Below, in pieces: positions 52,265 to 62,110 of a stretch of DNA of 64,000 bases. A program made the position numbers and the translations under genes. The notes below the pieces were generated by a model. That model did no database searches and had not been told where the DNA came from. It was given only the letters and a program-made list of their open reading frames with translations. Source of the DNA: Treponema sp. (GTDB lineage: Bacteria; Spirochaetota; Spirochaetia; Treponematales; Treponemataceae); contig JAFLSO010000008.1 of NCBI GenBank assembly GCA_022510925.1, forward strand, positions 1-64,000. The letters run 5' to 3'. Every line of letters begins with the position of its first letter. Positions within the stretch are counted from its first letter, which is position 1.

Positions 52265-53271
52265 CAGTTTTGCGGGCCTTGCTCCGTTGTCTCCGGCAGG
52301 CTTTCCGTGCCCTTTGCTCCGTCATGCGCTGTGTCCTCCGTGTCCTGCGAGAACGGAATCTGCCTCTGCACGGTAAAAACTATTTTTCCTGTCATGGAGA
52401 AGTAGTAGACGGGAAGAGAGAAGTTAAGCCGCACCAGCACGATGAATTCACTTATAATCACCGCGAACTGGATGAGCATCTTTAGAAGCTGCATGACGGA
52501 CACAGTGTCCTCCCCGGGAATCCACAACTCAAGCAGGACCGATGCTATGAGAACAGGAAGCGCCGCGCCCGCAGCGTAGAATTCGTATCCCACGAACCGG
52601 AAGAAATTCCCTGCCACCATTCGCGCGCTTTTTCTGAACGCATGCAAAGCGTTTGTGCCGCGCTCGCTGTATATTATGGTCCATACAAACACTAGGAAAA
52701 TCTCTGTCAGAATGAAAAGCGGGATGATTACGATTAGAATCCTGTACGCCTGGGAGCGGAAATCATCGCCGGGGAAAATCCTTGATATGGGTGAGCGGAG
52801 AAAATATGCCATGATGAGGCCCGCCGCGGACACCAGGAATTCTATGACCACGAACAGAGCGGCCGCTCCCGCTGCCCTTGTAAAATCCTTTTTGTTTTTG
52901 AATGCTATGAAAAGGTATCCTATGCTGACTTTCTTTCTCTGGACCATGCGGCAGAATATGGCGCAGAGCCCGTAGTCAAAAAGAAGCGCTATGAAAAGAG
53001 AGAGCAGGGTGAGCGCCACGCACAGGACCGATAGCGCTCCTGCCGTCATATCCAATGTATTCCCGGAGCCCATGTACATGAAAAGAACGGAGGCCGCCGG
53101 CATGACCAGCGCAGATATTACAAGCGAGCGCAGGGCAGAGCACAGGAACAGCGCGAACACGGAGTTCCCCATGTTCTTTGAGACGCACTGGTTTATTACG
53201 TTCCGCATCATGCGGGCGGTGGGCCTTGCGCTGGTATCCTCAGCGCCTGATTTCTCTGTAAACTTTTCCAT
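52264..53271 (-). CDS. Hypothetical multi-pass membrane protein
   Basis: This 335-residue protein has about six membrane helices (between about 40 and 295), with a polar N-terminus of about 25 residues and a charged C-terminal tail. The middle motif (RGTNALHAFRKSARMVAGNFFRF-like) is reminiscent of DUF975/DUF4013 membrane proteins, but I cannot place it firmly. GGAAAG lies before the ATG. It sits 24 nt after parC and overlaps the IMPACT gene by one base, so it is in the parE-parC transcript. Confidence 0.68.
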   Translation of the reverse strand: MEKFTEKSGAEDTSARPTARMMRNVINQCVSKNMGNSVFALFLCSALRSLVISALVMPAASVLFMYMGSGNTLDMTAGALSVLCVALTLLSLFIALLFDYGLCAIFCRMVQRKKVSIGYLFIAFKNKKDFTRAAGAAALFVVIEFLVSAAGLIMAYFLRSPISRIFPGDDFRSQAYRILIVIIPLFILTEIFLVFVWTIIYSERGTNALHAFRKSARMVAGNFFRFVGYEFYAAGAALPVLIASVLLELWIPGEDTVSVMQLLKMLIQFAVIISEFIVLVRLNFSLPVYYFSMTGKIVFTVQRQIPFSQDTEDTAHDGAKGTESLPETTEQGPQN

Positions 53272-53295
53272 CTGTCTTTCCGTTCAGAAACAGCG

Positions 53296-55233
53296 TCACT
53301 TGAAAAGCTCCGCCTGTCCGTCCGCTCCCTGCACCTCAATGCTCTCCACCTCGCGGCTCTCAAGACGCACTCCGTTGGCCTTTGCGCCTTTCTCATCGAA
53401 GTTCTGCGCTTTGAATTCCGCCTCATGGATTTTCATCCTGGGCTTTTTCACGTAATGCAGCCTGAAAGTGAATTTACTTCTGGCGTCCACATGCAGGACC
53501 TCCATGCCCTCGGGTGCCATGGGGTAGTCGCGGTTCATTATCCATCCTGTGACTTTGAATCGTTTTATGAAGCAGAATTTTGTTTTGGGGTCGCGGTAAA
53601 TGACCGTGAACAGGACTTTGCTGATTATGTCCTTGTCGGCGTAGTTGCAGTACCACAGGCCCGAGTCCACGAAAAGTTTCTGGGGCACGTCGCAAACCGC
53701 ATAGAGCCCGCTTTTCCGCACAAAGAAAATCCTGTCGTAGGGCGTGACTTTCAGAATCTCCTGACCGCCGCTGACGCCTGTGCCCAGGTAGCCTTTGTCA
53801 TCGTAGCGCAGGGGCGTCTCCCGCTTTACGATTTTCTTCACCTCCACCGCTGTGAATTTCTCTATCTGCGTGTGGCGCTCCATCTCTTCCTGCGTGAATT
53901 TCTCAAGCATGCCGTCAAGGTACTCTATGGCGCAGAGAGTGAGGTTTTTCAGCTTGCGCGATATTTCCTTGAGCCTGCCGTTTATGGCGGCCACCTGGTC
54001 CTTGTTTTTGTTTATGTCGAAGAGGGAGATTCTGCGGATGGGGATTCTCAGAAGATGCTCCACATCGTCATCCGTCACGTCCCTGATAAGCTCGTCCTTG
54101 AAAGGCTTGAATCCGTCCTTGACGGCTTTGCTCACTGCCTCCGCAGTTTTCATCTGCTCGATTTTCTTGTAGATTCTTTCCTCCACAAAAATGCGCTCCA
54201 GAGTGCGCGCGTGCAGCTCCTCTGTAAGCTCCCCGCGCTCGAATTCCAGCTCGTCCTTTATTATGGCGGTAAGTTTTTTTGCGTAATACTTTATGATTTC
54301 AGTGGCGGTCATGGCCACCGGCATTCCGTCCTTTATGACGAGCATTTGGCAGCTTATGGATTTCTCGCAGTCCGTGTACGCGTAAAGCGCCTTCTCCACG
54401 TCTTTGGCGTAGACTCCGCGCGGAAGCTTTATCTCTATCTGGCAGTGGTCCGTGGTGAAGTCCTCTATGGCGCCGATTTTTATTTTTCCGTTCTTGTACG
54501 CGTTCTCTATGGAGTTCATGAGCGTGTCGCTTGTGGTGTCCACGGGAAGCTCGGTGATTGTGATTTTCTTCTCGTCGCTCATGTCGAATTTGGCGCGCGT
54601 GATTATTTTTCCGTTGCCGTCGTTGTAGCCTGAGACATCGATCAGGCCTCCTGTAGGAACGTCAGGATAAATCTCAAAGCTCTCGCCTTTAAGGGCCTTC
54701 TTCTCTGCCTCAAGAACCTCGCGTATGTTGTAGGGAAGGATTTTTGTGCTCATTCCTACGGCTATTCCCTCCGCGCCGATTATGAGAGCCACCGGAATTT
54801 TAGCGCGGTACACCTCGGGCTCGGTGTCGCGGCCGTCATAGTTGGGAACGTAATGGGTCACATGAGGATTTCGCACCAGGAATTCCTTTGCGAGCGGATG
54901 CACGCGGCATTCTATGTAGCGCGGCGCCGAGGCCCCGTCTCCGGTGAACATATTCCCGAAGTTTCCCTGCCGCTCTATGAAAATGCCTTTGTTCGCAAGG
55001 ACCACAAGGGCGCCGCCTATGGACGCGTCTCCGTGCGGATGATACTTCATCACCCTGCCCACCACGTTCGCCACTTTCTGGAACCTGCCGTCGTCCATCT
55101 CGAACAGGGTGTGCATTATGCGCCGCTGCACGGGCTTAAGTCCGTCCTCCAGATCAGGGATGGCGCGGTCGCGTATTACGTAGCTTGCGTATTCTATGAA
55201 ATTCTTGTCGAATAAATTCTTTACGTATGCCAT
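53296..55233 (-). CDS. parC: DNA topoisomerase IV subunit A
   Basis: This 645-residue subunit breaks and rejoins DNA. It is the GyrA/ParC fold with the winged-helix catalytic Tyr106 in ASAPRYIECR, preceded by KYHPHGDASI. A short C-terminal part replaces the full GyrA beta-pinwheel; the GyrA box is not obvious. This and the length favour ParC over GyrA. TAAGGA lies before the ATG. It starts 9 nt after the parE stop. Confidence 0.9.
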   Translation of the reverse strand: MAYVKNLFDKNFIEYASYVIRDRAIPDLEDGLKPVQRRIMHTLFEMDDGRFQKVANVVGRVMKYHPHGDASIGGALVVLANKGIFIERQGNFGNMFTGDGASAPRYIECRVHPLAKEFLVRNPHVTHYVPNYDGRDTEPEVYRAKIPVALIIGAEGIAVGMSTKILPYNIREVLEAEKKALKGESFEIYPDVPTGGLIDVSGYNDGNGKIITRAKFDMSDEKKITITELPVDTTSDTLMNSIENAYKNGKIKIGAIEDFTTDHCQIEIKLPRGVYAKDVEKALYAYTDCEKSISCQMLVIKDGMPVAMTATEIIKYYAKKLTAIIKDELEFERGELTEELHARTLERIFVEERIYKKIEQMKTAEAVSKAVKDGFKPFKDELIRDVTDDDVEHLLRIPIRRISLFDINKNKDQVAAINGRLKEISRKLKNLTLCAIEYLDGMLEKFTQEEMERHTQIEKFTAVEVKKIVKRETPLRYDDKGYLGTGVSGGQEILKVTPYDRIFFVRKSGLYAVCDVPQKLFVDSGLWYCNYADKDIISKVLFTVIYRDPKTKFCFIKRFKVTGWIMNRDYPMAPEGMEVLHVDARSKFTFRLHYVKKPRMKIHEAEFKAQNFDEKGAKANGVRLESREVESIEVQGADGQAELFK

Positions 55234-55242
55234 TGTTTTTCC

Positions 55243-57348
55243 TTACGCGTCTATGTCGGCGTTAGAGAGAAGATGCTTCTCTATGAACTGGCGCCGCTCG
55301 GGGGTGTTCTTTCCCATGTAGAAGCCCAGAAGCTTGGGCACAGTCTTGAGCTGGCTTATCTCCACCGGGGTCAGGTGCATGGTCTCGGGCTCTATGAACT
55401 GGCGGAATTCGCCGGGGTTAATCTCTCCCAGACCCTTGAACCGGCTTGTCTCGCTGGATTTTCCGAGCCGGGCCTGAGCCTTGTTGCGCTCCTCCTCCGA
55501 GTAGCAGTAGATGTTCTCCTTTTTGTTCCGCACGCGGAAAAGCGGGGTCTCAAGAATGTAGACGCGCCCGCTTGTGACAAGCTCCTCAAAGTAGCCCAGG
55601 AAGAACGTCATGACAAGATTCCTTATGTGGTAGCCGTCGTTGTCGGCGTCGGTAGCGATTATGATTTTGGAGTACTTAAGGTTCTCCACGTCAGTCTCTA
55701 TGCCCAGCGCCATCATCAGCTGGTAGAGCTCGTCGTTCTTGTATATCTCGCTCTGCTTTTTGCCGTACATGTTCTCAGGCTTTCCGCGCAGCGAGAAAAT
55801 CGCCTGGTAGCTCGCGTCACGGGAGTGCGTCATTGTGCCGGACGCGGAGTCTCCCTCCGTTATGAAAATCATGCTGTTCTCGCCCTTGGCCCCGTCCTGC
55901 ATGTGGTATTTGCAGTCCTTGAGCTTGGGAATCCTTATGCTGATTTTTTTCGCGGCCTCCTTTGCCTCTTTCTTTACCGCAGAAAGCTCGGTGCGAAGCT
56001 TCTCGTTCGCCTGTATTTTCTCCTGGATTTTCTTTGCTGCGTCAGGGTTGTGATGGAGCCAGTTGTCCAGTCCGCTCTGCGTCTCCGATACAATCCATGA
56101 GCGTATGTCGGTGTTGCCGAGCTTGTTCTTGGTCTGGCTCTCGAACACAGGGTCCTTTATTTTTACAAGGACCGCCGCCGCCATGCCCTCGCGCACGTCC
56201 TCGCTTTTATATGCGGTGCCGAAAAAATCGTTTATGCCTTTTACGAAGCCTTCCTTGAATGCGGCCAGATGAGTTCCTCCGTCCGCGGTGTACTGTCCGT
56301 TCACGAAAGAGAAATAATTCTCGCCGTAAGCGTTGGAGTGCGTGAACGCGAACTTAAGGTGCTCGCCCTGATAGCTTCCTATGGGATAAAGGGAGGAGTC
56401 CTCCATCTCTTTGTTAAGAAGATCAAAGAGCCCGTTCTCGCTGTGAAAGTCCTTTCCGTTAAGGCGCAGCGTTAGGCCTGAATTCAGATACGCGTAGTTC
56501 CATATCCGTTTCTCCACGAACTCCATGTTGAATCCGTATTTGCCGAACACCTCGGTGTCGGGCACGAATTCAAAATATGTGCCGTTCGGGGATTTCTGCT
56601 TCAATGTGCCGGTGCGCTGGCTTTTCAGCTTGCCTTTCTCGAACGTGGCGTCCGTGCACTGGCCCTCGCGGATTGACACCACGCGGAAGAAGCTTGACAG
56701 AGCGTTCACTGCCTTGGTGCCCACTCCGTTCATGCCCACGCTGAACTGGAAGACGTCATCGTTGTATTTGGCGCCGGTGTTAATCTCCGAGACGCACTCT
56801 ATCACTTTCCCGAGCGGAATGCCGCGGCCGTAGTCACGCACTTTAACCCGGTTATCCTTAACCTCCACGTCTATGCGTTTCCCGTGGCCCATTATGAATT
56901 CGTCCACCGCGTTGTCTATGATTTCCTTAAGGAGCACGTATATTCCGTCATTCTGGTTGGAGCCGTCTCCCAGCCGTCCTATGTACATGCCGCTTCTGAG
57001 CCGTATGTGCTCCAGCGCGTCCAGATGCTTTATCTGGCTCTCATCGTAGACTTTGCGGGCAGCCGGTTTCTGCGCCTCTTGTCTCTCTGTCCGCGTTTCC
57101 TCTGCGGCCGCCGTTCTCCTGGCGGAGGACTTGGTGCCTGAGGAGGCCTTTGCCGTCTTTGATGATGACTGCGGTTTCTTTACGGCCGCCGCCTGTTTCT
57201 TTGTGCCTGACGCGCTTGTTTTTTTTCCTGCGGATTTTGTCCCTGACTTTGCCGCCGCTTTTGCCTGCGTGGTTTTGCCTGCCGCGGATTTTCCTGCAGG
57301 GGCGGACTTTCCCCTTACCCCCGTCTTGACTGCTGATTTTCCACCCAT
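55243..57348 (-). CDS. parE: DNA topoisomerase IV subunit B with a histone-like N-terminal tail
   Basis: From ATG 57348 the protein has 701 residues. Residues 1-99 are unlike ordinary ParE: Lys/Ala/Ser/Gly-rich with many SxK and AxK steps, strongly basic and probably disordered, like histone H1 tails. The GHKL ATPase follows ([27 protein letters not shown]), then the transducer and a TOPRIM domain (EGDSASG...DADNDGYHI). The frame opens 17 codons earlier, at 57399, but ATG 57348 fits the promoter at 57356-57384, giving a leaderless mRNA. parC follows downstream. Confidence 0.9.
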   Translation of the reverse strand: MGGKSAVKTGVRGKSAPAGKSAAGKTTQAKAAAKSGTKSAGKKTSASGTKKQAAAVKKPQSSSKTAKASSGTKSSARRTAAAEETRTERQEAQKPAARKVYDESQIKHLDALEHIRLRSGMYIGRLGDGSNQNDGIYVLLKEIIDNAVDEFIMGHGKRIDVEVKDNRVKVRDYGRGIPLGKVIECVSEINTGAKYNDDVFQFSVGMNGVGTKAVNALSSFFRVVSIREGQCTDATFEKGKLKSQRTGTLKQKSPNGTYFEFVPDTEVFGKYGFNMEFVEKRIWNYAYLNSGLTLRLNGKDFHSENGLFDLLNKEMEDSSLYPIGSYQGEHLKFAFTHSNAYGENYFSFVNGQYTADGGTHLAAFKEGFVKGINDFFGTAYKSEDVREGMAAAVLVKIKDPVFESQTKNKLGNTDIRSWIVSETQSGLDNWLHHNPDAAKKIQEKIQANEKLRTELSAVKKEAKEAAKKISIRIPKLKDCKYHMQDGAKGENSMIFITEGDSASGTMTHSRDASYQAIFSLRGKPENMYGKKQSEIYKNDELYQLMMALGIETDVENLKYSKIIIATDADNDGYHIRNLVMTFFLGYFEELVTSGRVYILETPLFRVRNKKENIYCYSEEERNKAQARLGKSSETSRFKGLGEINPGEFRQFIEPETMHLTPVEISQLKTVPKLLGFYMGKNTPERRQFIEKHLLSNADIDA

Positions 57349-57355
57349 GCCTCCG

Positions 57356-57384
57356 AGTATAATGCATGCGCTGAATTTAGTCAA
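57356..57384 (-). promoter_or_regulatory. Promoter of parE-parC
   Basis: On the minus strand TTGACT (57384-57379), 17 nt, TATACT (57361-57356). The ATG follows after 7 nt. GGAGG in that gap ends 1 nt before the ATG, too close for normal SD use. Confidence 0.72.
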
Positions 57385-57427
57385 AGGCGAGCGCATCATG
57401 CCACCTCATCCATGCCGCACTTTAGCA

Positions 57428-57456
57428 TTGAATTAAAGCGCGCGTTCCAGTATAAT
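57428..57456 (+). promoter_or_regulatory. Promoter of pgk
   Basis: TTGAAT (57428-57433), 17 nt, perfect TATAAT (57451-57456). It diverges from the parE promoter. Confidence 0.78.
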
Positions 57457-57486
57457 CTTCTGAGTAGTTTTTACATGGAGGAGCAG

Positions 57487-58758
57487 ATGATAAAGACTGT
57501 TAGAGACGTGGACCTTAAAGGAAAGCGCATTATCATGCGCGTGGATTTTAATGTTCCGATGAAGGACGGAGCGGTGCAGGACGACACCCGCATTATGGCG
57601 GCGCTTCCCACCATCCAGTACATTTTAGAGCAGAATCCGCGCAGCTTGGTCCTTATGAGCCACTTAGGCGATCCCAAGAAAGACGTCAAGAAGGCCCAGG
57701 AGAAAGCGGAGAAAGCCGGAAAGACTTTTACAGAGGAAGATAAAGAGAAATTCATCAACGGCAAGAACCGCATGAGGCCCGTGGTGGAGTATTTCGCCGC
57801 CAAGCTTGGAAAAGACGTGACGTTCCTGCCTGACGCGCTCGGACAGAAAGCTGCCATAGACGCTCTTCCTGACGGGGCGGTGGCCATGCTTGAGAACGTC
57901 CGTTTCCATGCGGAGGAGACGAGCAAAGTGGACTCGGAGCGCGAGTCCATGGCCAGGGAGCTGGCCACATACGGCGACATTTTCGTGAACGATGCGTTCG
58001 GCACCGCTCACCGCGACCAGGCGTCCACGGCCACAATCGCCAGGTTCATGAGCGAGGAGCCTGTGGGCGGTTTCCTTATGGAGAAAGAGGTCAAGTACAT
58101 AGAGCCCATGGTCACGAATCCTCCCAAACCCCAGGTAGCCATCATAGGAGGCGCTAAAGTCTCCTCTAAAATCGCGGTGCTGGAGAGCCTTCTTAAGAAC
58201 GCCGGCGCGCTGATTATAGGCGGCGGCATGGCGTACACATTCCTTAAGGCTCAGGGACATAAGGTCGGTAAGTCGCTGGTTGAGGATGATTTCATCGACA
58301 CTGCGAAGAAGCTTCTCTCTGACGCGGAGTCAAAGGGCGTGAGGATACTTCTTCCTGTGGACCATCTGGGCGCCGCGGAGTTCAGCGCGGATGCGGCTCC
58401 TGTGAGCGTGGACGGCGTGGACATACCCGATGACCTTATGGCCATGGACGTGGGACCGAAAACGCTCGCCTCGTACAAGGAGGTCCTGGACACTGCCAAG
58501 AGCGTGGTGTGGAACGGTCCTGTGGGAGTGTTTGAGTTCGACGCGTTTGCCAAAGGAACGGAGGCCGTGGCCAAGATGGTGGCGGAGGCCACAGGGCGCG
58601 GCGCTATGACCGTGGTGGGAGGAGGCGACAGCGTGGCCGCCGTGAACAAATTCCACCTGGCAGACAAAATGAGCCATGTGTCCACCGGAGGCGGCGCGAG
58701 CCTTGAATTCCTGGAGGGAAAGACACTCCCCGGAATAGCGATTCTGGCGCAGAAATAG
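57487..58758 (+). CDS. pgk: Phosphoglycerate kinase
   Basis: This protein of about 423 residues makes ATP in glycolysis. It has the Pgk signature [11 protein letters not shown] near the N-terminus, [24 protein letters not shown] [11 protein letters not shown], the hinge and the C-terminal GGGDSVAA loop. The frame opens at 57412, but the promoter lies inside that stretch. ATG 57487 has GGAGGAG 3-9 nt before it and gives a normal N-terminus. An in-frame ATG at 57475 is the other option. A bidirectional terminator follows. Confidence 0.95.
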   Translation: MIKTVRDVDLKGKRIIMRVDFNVPMKDGAVQDDTRIMAALPTIQYILEQNPRSLVLMSHLGDPKKDVKKAQEKAEKAGKTFTEEDKEKFINGKNRMRPVVEYFAAKLGKDVTFLPDALGQKAAIDALPDGAVAMLENVRFHAEETSKVDSERESMARELATYGDIFVNDAFGTAHRDQASTATIARFMSEEPVGGFLMEKEVKYIEPMVTNPPKPQVAIIGGAKVSSKIAVLESLLKNAGALIIGGGMAYTFLKAQGHKVGKSLVEDDFIDTAKKLLSDAESKGVRILLPVDHLGAAEFSADAAPVSVDGVDIPDDLMAMDVGPKTLASYKEVLDTAKSVVWNGPVGVFEFDAFAKGTEAVAKMVAEATGRGAMTVVGGGDSVAAVNKFHLADKMSHVSTGGGASLEFLEGKTLPGIAILAQK

Positions 58759-58774
58759 CATTCCTGGTGATATA

Positions 58775-58803
58775 AAAAGCCGCCGCTATAAGCGGCGGCT
58801 TTT
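58775..58803. terminator. Bidirectional terminator between pgk and the chemoreceptor
   Basis: AAAAGCCGCCGCT (58775-58787) pairs perfectly with AGCGGCGGCTTTT (58791-58803). It serves both convergent genes. Confidence 0.9.
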
Positions 58804-58825
58804 CTGTCTGCTCAGTATTCTTTTA

Positions 58826-60940
58826 TCACACTCTGAACTGGTCTATCTGAGAGCCGATTTTTTCTATTGACTCTTTCACTTTTCCTGAGATGCCCTCCAG
58901 CGAGGCGCCTGTCTCATTTATCTTTCGGGCACCGGCGCTCATTTCCTCCATGCTTTCCTTCATGGCTCCTGTGGCGTCCTGAAGGTTCCTCACCTCCTCA
59001 AGGATTGCCTTGTTTCCCTCAGTCATCTCCTGGCTGGCGTTCCGCACCTGTATCGTGCTGTCGTTCATGCTGTGCAGGGCGTCGCTTATCTGGCGGCTTC
59101 CTGTGTTCTGCTCCTCCATGGCGGCCTTTATCTGCATGACCAGCTGGTCCGTGGCCTCAATCTTGCGGCTTACGGACTCCAACGCCATGCTTGACTCCTG
59201 GGAGGCCTGCACCACCTCCTGTATGGAGTCCTTTATGTTGTTCAGCTGCTCGCCTATGGTTTTTGACTGCTCGGTGGATGTCTCGGAGAGCTTCCTGATT
59301 TCGTCCGCCACTACGCTGAATCCTTTTCCCGCCTCTCCCGCGTGCGCCGCCTCTATGGCTGCGTTCATGGCAAGCAGATTTGTCTGCTCCGCTATGGCGC
59401 TTATCGCGGAGTTTGCCTCCTGCAGCATCTCGCTCTGGCTCTCTATCTGCTTTATGCGCTCGTTCACGTCCTGCTGCTTGTTGAATCCTGTGGCGGCGTC
59501 AGCGTGCAGTATGCTGAATTCGCTCGCCATCTTGTCCATGCTCTGGTTGACGCTCTTTATGTTGCCTATCATCTGCTCCACGGCGGCGCTGGCCTCCGTA
59601 ACTCCCGCGCTCTGGCTCTCTATCATCGTCTCCAGGGAGTTTATGTTCGACGCTATCTCGTTCACGGCGCCCGCGGTCTGATGCACGCTGTCGTTCTGCT
59701 GCACTATCTGCCGTTTCATGCTGTCTATGTTCGCTATGATTTGTGTTATGGCGCTGGCCGTGTCCTGGGTGCTTGCGCCCATGTCCTCTCCGGCAGTGCT
59801 GAGCTCGTCCCTGGAGTCCTTGACGTCCTTGATTATCTCCTGCAGCTTTTCCGCGAACGCGTTGAATCCTCGCACGACCTGGCCTATCTCGTTGTTGCTG
59901 CTCACGTCTATGCGCTTGGTCAGGTCCGCGTTTCCTGTGGCTATGTCCAGTATGGTGTCGCGCACTTTTTTCAGCGGCTTGAGCATGAAGTGCAGGAGAA
60001 GCCCTCCCACCAGTATGGTGAAGAACACGACTAGGCATCCGAAGAAAATCATCTGGTTCCTAAGCAGGGCCACAAGGTCATAAATCTGATGCTGCGGAAC
60101 TGTGACCGCCAGACCCCAGCGCGTTCCCGCCACGCCGTGGTACGATATGAAATCCTTTCCGCCGTTAAGTCCGTTCACCCACGAATTCCCTTTCTGGCCC
60201 GCCGCTATCTTTGTCGCAACGGCAGCCATGTCCTCGAATCCCGCGCTAAGTCCGGTTATGAAATTAATCTCCATGATGAATTCTTTCCGCGGATGCGAGA
60301 TTACCGTGCCGTCAGATGAGAGCATCCATGCGTAACCGTCCTCACCGATTCTTACGGCCGCAAGCTCCTCGGTCAGTTTGTTTATGCCCACTACGCCCGC
60401 CAGAATGCCTATGTTCCTTCCGCCGCGCGTCACTGCCCGCGTAATGTGTATTACGGGCTGGCCCGTGGTTCTGGAGATGACGGGGTCGTCTATGTATTCT
60501 GATTTTCCGTCGCGCATGATTGCCGTGAAGTAGTCGCGCGATGAGATGTCGGTGCGGGTTCCGTTGTCGTTGTAGCTTAGTCCGTCAGGACCCGCGAACA
60601 TTATGTAGTCGAATTCAGAGGAGCGCTCGGATTCCTGCGTCATGAGCCATTCTCCTATCTCCTCTATGGTTCCCGTCCGCATCACGGGCGCGTATATGTA
60701 CTGGTTCAGCTCTTTTTTGTAGCTGGTAAGATCGTTCTCCAGTGCGAGCGCATACGCTTTCACCGTCTCCTCGATTTTCTGCTCCGAGTCTGACACTATG
60801 TTCAGCCGCGCGGAGCGTGACACTATCCACGTCTGGATGAAACAGAACAGCGCCACCACTCCGCCTATGCTTGACAGCACGGAGTATAGCAGGCTGGTCT
60901 GCCTTTTGCTTTTCTTTGTGTTGTTGCCGGAATCTTTCAT
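58826..60940 (-). CDS. Methyl-accepting chemotaxis protein with Cache sensor
   Basis: This 704-residue membrane chemoreceptor has an N-terminal helix (about 18-42), a periplasmic double-Cache domain (about 45-280, with DGLSYNDNGTRTDISSRDYF and HITRAV motifs), a second helix (about 292-315), HAMP (about 318-370), and a long signalling coil. The tip is EQTNLLAMNAAIEAAHAGE, the CheA/CheW contact. Cache domains of this type often sense amino acids or carboxylates; the ligand is unknown. It has its own consensus promoter, and AAGGAAG lies before the ATG. Confidence 0.94.
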   Translation of the reverse strand: MKDSGNNTKKSKRQTSLLYSVLSSIGGVVALFCFIQTWIVSRSARLNIVSDSEQKIEETVKAYALALENDLTSYKKELNQYIYAPVMRTGTIEEIGEWLMTQESERSSEFDYIMFAGPDGLSYNDNGTRTDISSRDYFTAIMRDGKSEYIDDPVISRTTGQPVIHITRAVTRGGRNIGILAGVVGINKLTEELAAVRIGEDGYAWMLSSDGTVISHPRKEFIMEINFITGLSAGFEDMAAVATKIAAGQKGNSWVNGLNGGKDFISYHGVAGTRWGLAVTVPQHQIYDLVALLRNQMIFFGCLVVFFTILVGGLLLHFMLKPLKKVRDTILDIATGNADLTKRIDVSSNNEIGQVVRGFNAFAEKLQEIIKDVKDSRDELSTAGEDMGASTQDTASAITQIIANIDSMKRQIVQQNDSVHQTAGAVNEIASNINSLETMIESQSAGVTEASAAVEQMIGNIKSVNQSMDKMASEFSILHADAATGFNKQQDVNERIKQIESQSEMLQEANSAISAIAEQTNLLAMNAAIEAAHAGEAGKGFSVVADEIRKLSETSTEQSKTIGEQLNNIKDSIQEVVQASQESSMALESVSRKIEATDQLVMQIKAAMEEQNTGSRQISDALHSMNDSTIQVRNASQEMTEGNKAILEEVRNLQDATGAMKESMEEMSAGARKINETGASLEGISGKVKESIEKIGSQIDQFRV

Positions 60941-60972
60941 CGCCGCACTTCCTTGATGCTGATTTTATTTTT

Positions 60973-60995
60973 GATTAGAGGGATAAGGACTAATC
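60973..60995 (-). promoter_or_regulatory. Inverted repeat in the chemoreceptor leader
   Basis: GATTAG-N11-CTAATC lies in the 5' leader, about 33 nt before the ATG. It could be a protein site or RNA hairpin. Confidence 0.35.
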
Positions 60996-61012
60996 CGTAA
61001 AACCCCTATACT

Positions 61013-61041
61013 TTTATAATACCTAAAGTTACGGCTGTCAA
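61013..61041 (-). promoter_or_regulatory. Promoter of the chemoreceptor gene
   Basis: On the minus strand a consensus TTGACA (61041-61036), 17 nt, TATAAA (61018-61013). It is sigma-70-like, not the sigma-28 pattern common for chemotaxis genes. Confidence 0.7.
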
Positions 61042-61096
61042 TATGCGCGGGGCGCATGGCGGGGATGACTCCGGGCCGGAAAGAATGCGTCCGCCG

Positions 61097-61125
61097 TTGC
61101 CACTCCCGGTGTTTTCCGCTATTAT
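61097..61125 (+). promoter_or_regulatory. Promoter of tpiA
   Basis: TTGCCA (61097-61102), 17 nt, TATTAT (61120-61125). Confidence 0.72.
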
Positions 61126-61162
61126 TGTCGGCATGACATTAAATTTTTAAGGAGATTCCATT

Positions 61163-61912
61163 ATGGCAAGAACGCATTATATCGCAGGAAACTGGAAGAT
61201 GAACACTTCCAGGGCAGAGGCCGTCAAACTCGCGGAGGATCTGGTCAAGGCACTTGAGGGCAAGACCAATAAATTCATGGTCGGGGTGCCGTTTGTGTAC
61301 CTGGACGCGGTGGGGCAGGTGCTCAAGGGCTCCAACATTCTTCTGGGCGCGCAGGATGTGGCGGCCACAGCCAACGGCGCGCACACGGGGGAGGTGTCCA
61401 CGGAGATGCTTAAGGACCTTGGAGTCTCCAGCGTGATTCTGGGGCATTCGGAGCGCAGGCATGAGATAGGCGAGAGCGACGAGCTCATAAACAAAAAGGT
61501 TCGCCGCGCTCTCTCAGAGGGACTTGAGGTGGTGCTCTGCATAGGCGAGCTTCTGAGCGACCGCGAGGCGGGCAACGCGGAGCAGGTGTGCGCTTTCCAG
61601 CTCAGCGCGGATCTTGCGGGCGTGACAGCGGAGCAGATGAGGAATGTCACAATCGCCTACGAGCCTGTATGGGCCATAGGAACCGGAAAGACAGCCACTC
61701 CCGAGGACGCGCAGGCCATCCATAAATTCTGCCGCGACTACATCGCGAGGCTTTACGGGCAGGCAGTGGCCGACGATGTGATAATCCAGTACGGCGGCTC
61801 CATGAAAGCATCCAACGCCAAGGAGCTTCTTGCCCAGCCGGACATAGACGGCGGTCTCATAGGCGGAGCCTCCCTTAAGGCGGAGACGTTCACTCCCATC
61901 TGCGAGTGCTAG
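61163..61912 (+). CDS. tpiA: Triosephosphate isomerase
   Basis: This 249-residue barrel interconverts dihydroxyacetone phosphate and glyceraldehyde 3-phosphate. It has the start AGNWKMN with catalytic Lys, HSERR with catalytic His, YEPVWAIGTGK with catalytic Glu, and the phosphate loops YGGSM and GGASL. TAAGGAG lies before the ATG. It is near pgk and secG, as in treponemes. No clear terminator is visible in the 198-nt gap to secG. Confidence 0.97.
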   Translation: MARTHYIAGNWKMNTSRAEAVKLAEDLVKALEGKTNKFMVGVPFVYLDAVGQVLKGSNILLGAQDVAATANGAHTGEVSTEMLKDLGVSSVILGHSERRHEIGESDELINKKVRRALSEGLEVVLCIGELLSDREAGNAEQVCAFQLSADLAGVTAEQMRNVTIAYEPVWAIGTGKTATPEDAQAIHKFCRDYIARLYGQAVADDVIIQYGGSMKASNAKELLAQPDIDGGLIGGASLKAETFTPICEC

Positions 61913-62081
61913 ATTCCGCGCGTTATTCTCTATAATAAAACAAACGGGCAATGTCCGTGCCTGCCGTGCCCTGAGCTCCGGCCGGTGCGGGCATCTTCCC
62001 GTCATCATGCAGTGGATGTCATTCCCGCCCGCCGTTGACGGCCGAGCCATATTTTGCTAATATAGCAGTCAAAAATCAGTA

Positions 62082-62104
62082 TATAATGACCTTTCGGTCT
62101 GGAG
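62082..62104 (+). promoter_or_regulatory. -10 box and small hairpin before secG
   Basis: TATAAT (62082-62087) has no clear -35. It is directly followed by GACC-TTTC-GGTC (62088-62099) and the ribosome site GGAG (62101-62104). Confidence 0.45.
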
Positions 62105-62110
62105 AAAAAA

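Noticed and set aside
57412..57486. Upstream start of pgk at 57412
   Set aside because: The pgk promoter lies inside it; ATG 57487 has GGAGGAG at a good distance and a typical N-terminus.
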